Origin: Epilithonimonas hispanica
GTDB lineage: Bacteria > Bacteroidota > Bacteroidia > Flavobacteriales > Weeksellaceae
Reading direction: 5' to 3'
Length of the DNA stretch: 64,000 bases
Assembly (NCBI RefSeq): GCF_003385395.1
Contig: NZ_QNUG01000007.1
Location: 1 to 64,000 of the forward strand
In this document: in pieces, positions 61,208 through 64,000 of the stretch
Layout of the letters: each line of letters begins with the position of its first letter
How positions within the stretch are numbered: position 1 is the stretch's first letter
Position numbers and translations under genes: made by a program
The notes under the pieces: model-generated
What the model saw: only the letters and a program-made list of their open reading frames with translations
Database searches by the model: none
Told to the model about the DNA's origin: nothing

Positions 61208-64000
61208 TTAAAAATCTAAAGAAACTCCAAAAGATAAACTTCTCATAATTGGAGATGTGTAATCGTACAATCCTTTTCCTTGCCAAGAAGCACCTGCAGC
61301 ATTTGAATTAGCCTCAGGATCAAAAGTCAAGCTCTTATCGAAAGTATACAACCATAAGTTAAACCCTCTTAAGTATAAAGTCAAATTTTCTATTCCTGCA
61401 TCTTTCAATACATTCCCAAAACTATATGCAAGCTTAACTTCTTTTAATCTGATATGATCCCCATCTCTCATCCATCTTGTTGATGGACCAGACGCATTAA
61501 CAGGATTGAATGATCCTGGTAATTGTATCGGGTTTGATGCTGTAGTATTTGTAGGAGTCCAGCTATCGTATAGCGCATCTGTGATTTGGTTATTATTTGC
61601 AGAGCCATCACCCAAGATATAGTTTTGCCATCTGTTATGAACAGAATATTCGAATTGTCCAGTTAAAAATACACTGAGTGATACATTTTTATATCTAAAC
61701 TCACTTTTAAACCCTGCTGTATATTTGGGGAAAGGCGATTTACCTTGCCAAACTCTTTGAGCTGAGGCTCTATTATTGGTGGTTGCAGTATGCGAAGCAT
61801 CTGTCCAGAATAAGCCATCTCCATTGCTTGGATCTACACCTGCCCAGTCATATGTATAATATTCTCCTAACAGATGTCCTTCCGCAGTAGCTCTCATACT
61901 ATTTGCTGTACCTGACAATGTAATCTCAGTTGGATCATTAAGACTCTCTATTGTATTTTTATTGTAAGCAAAGTTACCATCTAAAAACCATTTGAAATCT
62001 CCTTTAGTAAAAGGTCTAGCATTCAACGTAACCTCAACACCTTTGTTTAGGATTGTTCCCACATTAGCTAAATAGGAATCCAATGCACCTGCAGATTGCG
62101 CTGTCTGTCTTTGCCATATCGCATCAACTGTTTTTCTGTTGTATACATCCACAGTAGCACCTAAATTACCATCTAGTATAGCAACATCCAATCCTATGTT
62201 TGCTTGCTTGGAAACCTCCCATACTAAATTTCTATTACCAGCTTGTGTAATGTTGGTTGCAGTCTCTGCAGCATACGCATATGCTGGACTGATCAAAGCG
62301 TATGAATTATATGTTGATCCCCATTGATCAGCATATGGAATATTTCCAATCTCCCCATAGTTTGCTCTAATCGACAACTGACTGAAAAAATCTGGTGCGA
62401 AGTTTTCATTCTTTACGTTCCAAGATCCCGCAACTGACCAAAAGTTTCCAAATTTGGAATCTCCTAATGTAGAGTTACCATCTCTTCTAATTTGTCCAGA
62501 GAATGAATATTTGGAATCGTATGTATAATTCAACCTAGAGAAATATGAAATCTGAGTCCACTTTTCTCTTGTAGAAAATGAAGCAAGAAAAGGCTGTGTT
62601 GCAAAAGTAAGGTATGGTAAAGGACTTGATAGTTTATCTCCCTGAGCTCCTAACACATAATATTTATGCTCTTGATATTCCATTCCCACATAAGCTTGGA
62701 TATCATGCTTTTCAGCCAATACTCTTTTGTAACTAATAGAGTTATTCCAATTCCAATCAAAGGCGCTTGTTCTCGTATCCAAGACATATCCTCCATAAGT
62801 TAATCCGTCACCAATTGATGGATGCCAGAATTCCTTTTCATCTAATGCCTGATACTGAACACCAAATAACGAGTTAGCATAAAATCCTTTTGCAAATTGC
62901 CAATCTCCACTAACCGAAGAAACAAAAGTTTTAATTGAACCCATCATCATATCCATATTTTGGATAGCAACAGGATTAAAATTGTCGTTTCCATTACCTA
63001 AGTTAGTTTGATTGTAAGTTCCACTACCATCTATATTATAGACTGGGTAGATAGGCGCGATATACCAGTTAGTCAACCAAGGATTTCTATAAGCACCTCC
63101 ATCACTATAAGTTCTCCTCTCTACATTAGTAAAGTTCGCGTTGAATGCCAAATTAAACTTATCAGAAATCTTGTGATCTACCGCCGCATTTAAACTCAAC
63201 CTATCAAATTTGCTTTTAAGAACTAATGGTTCATTTTGATAGTACGAGCCTCCTAAACGAAACGAAGTATTCTCTCCTCCTCCTGTTGCAGAGAAGCTAT
63301 AAGTATTAACTGTAGAAGTCTTTCTTTGAACTGCATCTTGCCAACTTTGATCCGTTACCCCATCATAGTTATTATCAGTGGCGAACTTATCAATTGCCGT
63401 TTGCATATCGGTAGTTATGCCATTTCTGTAATCTCTATTTACATAAGTAAGCCCACCCCATCTCAAATATTCTGAGGCATTCATATAATTTTGTTTATCA
63501 TAAGCAATATCTTGTACAGACATATCACTTGACAAATTAAATCTTGTTTTTTGATTATACTTACCTCGTTTAGTAGTTACTACAATCACACCGTTTGCTC
63601 CCCTAGCACCATACAATGCAGTAGCTGAAGCATCTTTTAACACCGCAACTTTTTCTATTGCATTCGGATCTATACTTGCCAACGGATTCCATGACTCCAT
63701 AACCTGAGCGTTGTCAGATCCTTTACCGACAACCACACCATCAATAACATATAATGGATTAGGTGTTCCTATTAATGAGCCGACACCTCGAATAGTAATT
63801 AAATTTGTAGAGCCTGGATCCCCTCCATTTGTAGAAAAAACTAAACCAGCAACTCTACCGTTCAACACCTCATCAATTGAAGCAACCGGAGTAGACTCAA
63901 AATTTGCTTTGGATACAACGCTATAAGAACCTAATTTAACAGCTGGATCTAATTTGATTCCACCAACTAATACAACCTCTTCAATCTCTTTTGTTTTCGT
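61208..64000 (-). CDS. SusC/RagA-family TonB-linked outer-membrane protein (N-terminus beyond window)
   Basis: The frame stays open to base 64000, so the protein is at least 930 residues and its signal peptide and carboxypeptidase-like domain are cut off. Visible parts: the plug domain (LNGRVAGLVFSTNGGDPG, TIRGVGSLIG, NPLYVIDGVVVGKG, SATALYGARGANGVIVVTT) and a 22-strand barrel ending in SPIMRSLSFGVSLDF. It imports ligand delivered by the SusD-like partner, powered by TonB. The ATG at 63868 is internal and not the start. Confidence 0.95.
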   Translation of the reverse strand, partial: TKTKEIEEVVLVGGIKLDPAVKLGSYSVVSKANFESTPVASIDEVLNGRVAGLVFSTNGGDPGSTNLITIRGVGSLIGTPNPLYVIDGVVVGKGSDNAQVMESWNPLASIDPNAIEKVAVLKDASATALYGARGANGVIVVTTKRGKYNQKTRFNLSSDMSVQDIAYDKQNYMNASEYLRWGGLTYVNRDYRNGITTDMQTAIDKFATDNNYDGVTDQSWQDAVQRKTSTVNTYSFSATGGGENTSFRLGGSYYQNEPLVLKSKFDRLSLNAAVDHKISDKFNLAFNANFTNVERRTYSDGGAYRNPWLTNWYIAPIYPVYNIDGSGTYNQTNLGNGNDNFNPVAIQNMDMMMGSIKTFVSSVSGDWQFAKGFYANSLFGVQYQALDEKEFWHPSIGDGLTYGGYVLDTRTSAFDWNWNNSISYKRVLAEKHDIQAYVGMEYQEHKYYVLGAQGDKLSSPLPYLTFATQPFLASFSTREKWTQISYFSRLNYTYDSKYSFSGQIRRDGNSTLGDSKFGNFWSVAGSWNVKNENFAPDFFSQLSIRANYGEIGNIPYADQWGSTYNSYALISPAYAYAAETATNITQAGNRNLVWEVSKQANIGLDVAILDGNLGATVDVYNRKTVDAIWQRQTAQSAGALDSYLANVGTILNKGVEVTLNARPFTKGDFKWFLDGNFAYNKNTIESLNDPTEITLSGTANSMRATAEGHLLGEYYTYDWAGVDPSNGDGLFWTDASHTATTNNRASAQRVWQGKSPFPKYTAGFKSEFRYKNVSLSVFLTGQFEYSVHNRWQNYILGDGSANNNQITDALYDSWTPTNTTASNPIQLPGSFNPVNASGPSTRWMRDGDHIRLKEVKLAYSFGNVLKDAGIENLTLYLRGFNLWLYTFDKSLTFDPEANSNAAGASWQGKGLYDYTSPIMRSLSFGVSLDF

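Noticed and set aside
61208-64000. Polysaccharide utilisation locus
   Set aside because: Only a SusCD pair and one T9SS protein are seen; no carbohydrate-active enzyme is in the visible part, so the ligand type stays open.

Overview
The window comes from a Bacteroidota genome, most likely a Chryseobacterium-type flavobacterium (Weeksellaceae). The grounds are AT-rich intergenic DNA, promoters of the Bacteroidota form (TTG, about 19 nt, TAnnTTTG), type IX secretion components, a SusC/SusD pair, GLPGLI-family proteins, DUF6705, the GYDIA GHMP kinase, bacillithiol synthesis (BshC) and a methionine synthase split into two genes. Genus is an inference from gene content; no rRNA or tRNA gene was found.

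Layout. 1-6.2 kb: start of a cut-off IS1595-like transposase, a thioredoxin-family protein, miaA, an aminotransferase, a DUF2911 protein, a HAD phosphatase and hutI. 6.3-15.6 kb: a methionine regulon read leftward from a SAM-I riboswitch: metX, hom, metZ, metH N-terminal part, a four-helix-bundle gene, metH C-terminal part, metF. 15.7-28.4 kb: SDR, GH63-like glucosidase, OsmC protein, then miaB through a sigma-54-type activator, lptE and a long acidic protein, then two GLPGLI genes. 28.6-33.6 kb: suf operon (sufA, sufB, sufC, sufD) with a GxxExxY gene between sufB and sufC and a second four-helix-bundle gene between sufC and sufD. 33.6-44.9 kb: zincin-like protein, TPR and GLPGLI paralogues, tRNA-binding protein, ABC exporter, M28 peptidase, DUF4293, rho, GNAT, DoxX-like and DUF5103 (type IX) proteins, MBL hydrolase. 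45-48 kb: an accessory island with an XRE regulator divergent from a mosaic lipoprotein carrying a JAMM-type metalloprotease motif, followed by two small secreted proteins. 48-58 kb: pckA, GHMP kinase, fabD, LysM/PBP1-like protein, a YafQ-type toxin-antitoxin pair, bshC, porin. 58-64 kb: a T9SS cargo protein and a SusD/SusC pair cut by the window end.

The most unusual signal is intergenic. At least nine gene boundaries carry arrays with a strict 7-base period; the unit differs from site to site. Several are paired as inverted arrays facing each other. Both four-helix-bundle (S23/Avd-like) genes sit exactly between such inverted heptad arrays, inside housekeeping operons. The GxxExxY gene sits between a different pair of inverted arms of about 75-80 bp, relatives of which occur alone elsewhere in the window. 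This suggests two families of small cassettes that insert at operon junctions without breaking the operon, together with gene-less copies. A third repeat family (an AGCCCCGATGG-type hairpin, three copies) is also present.
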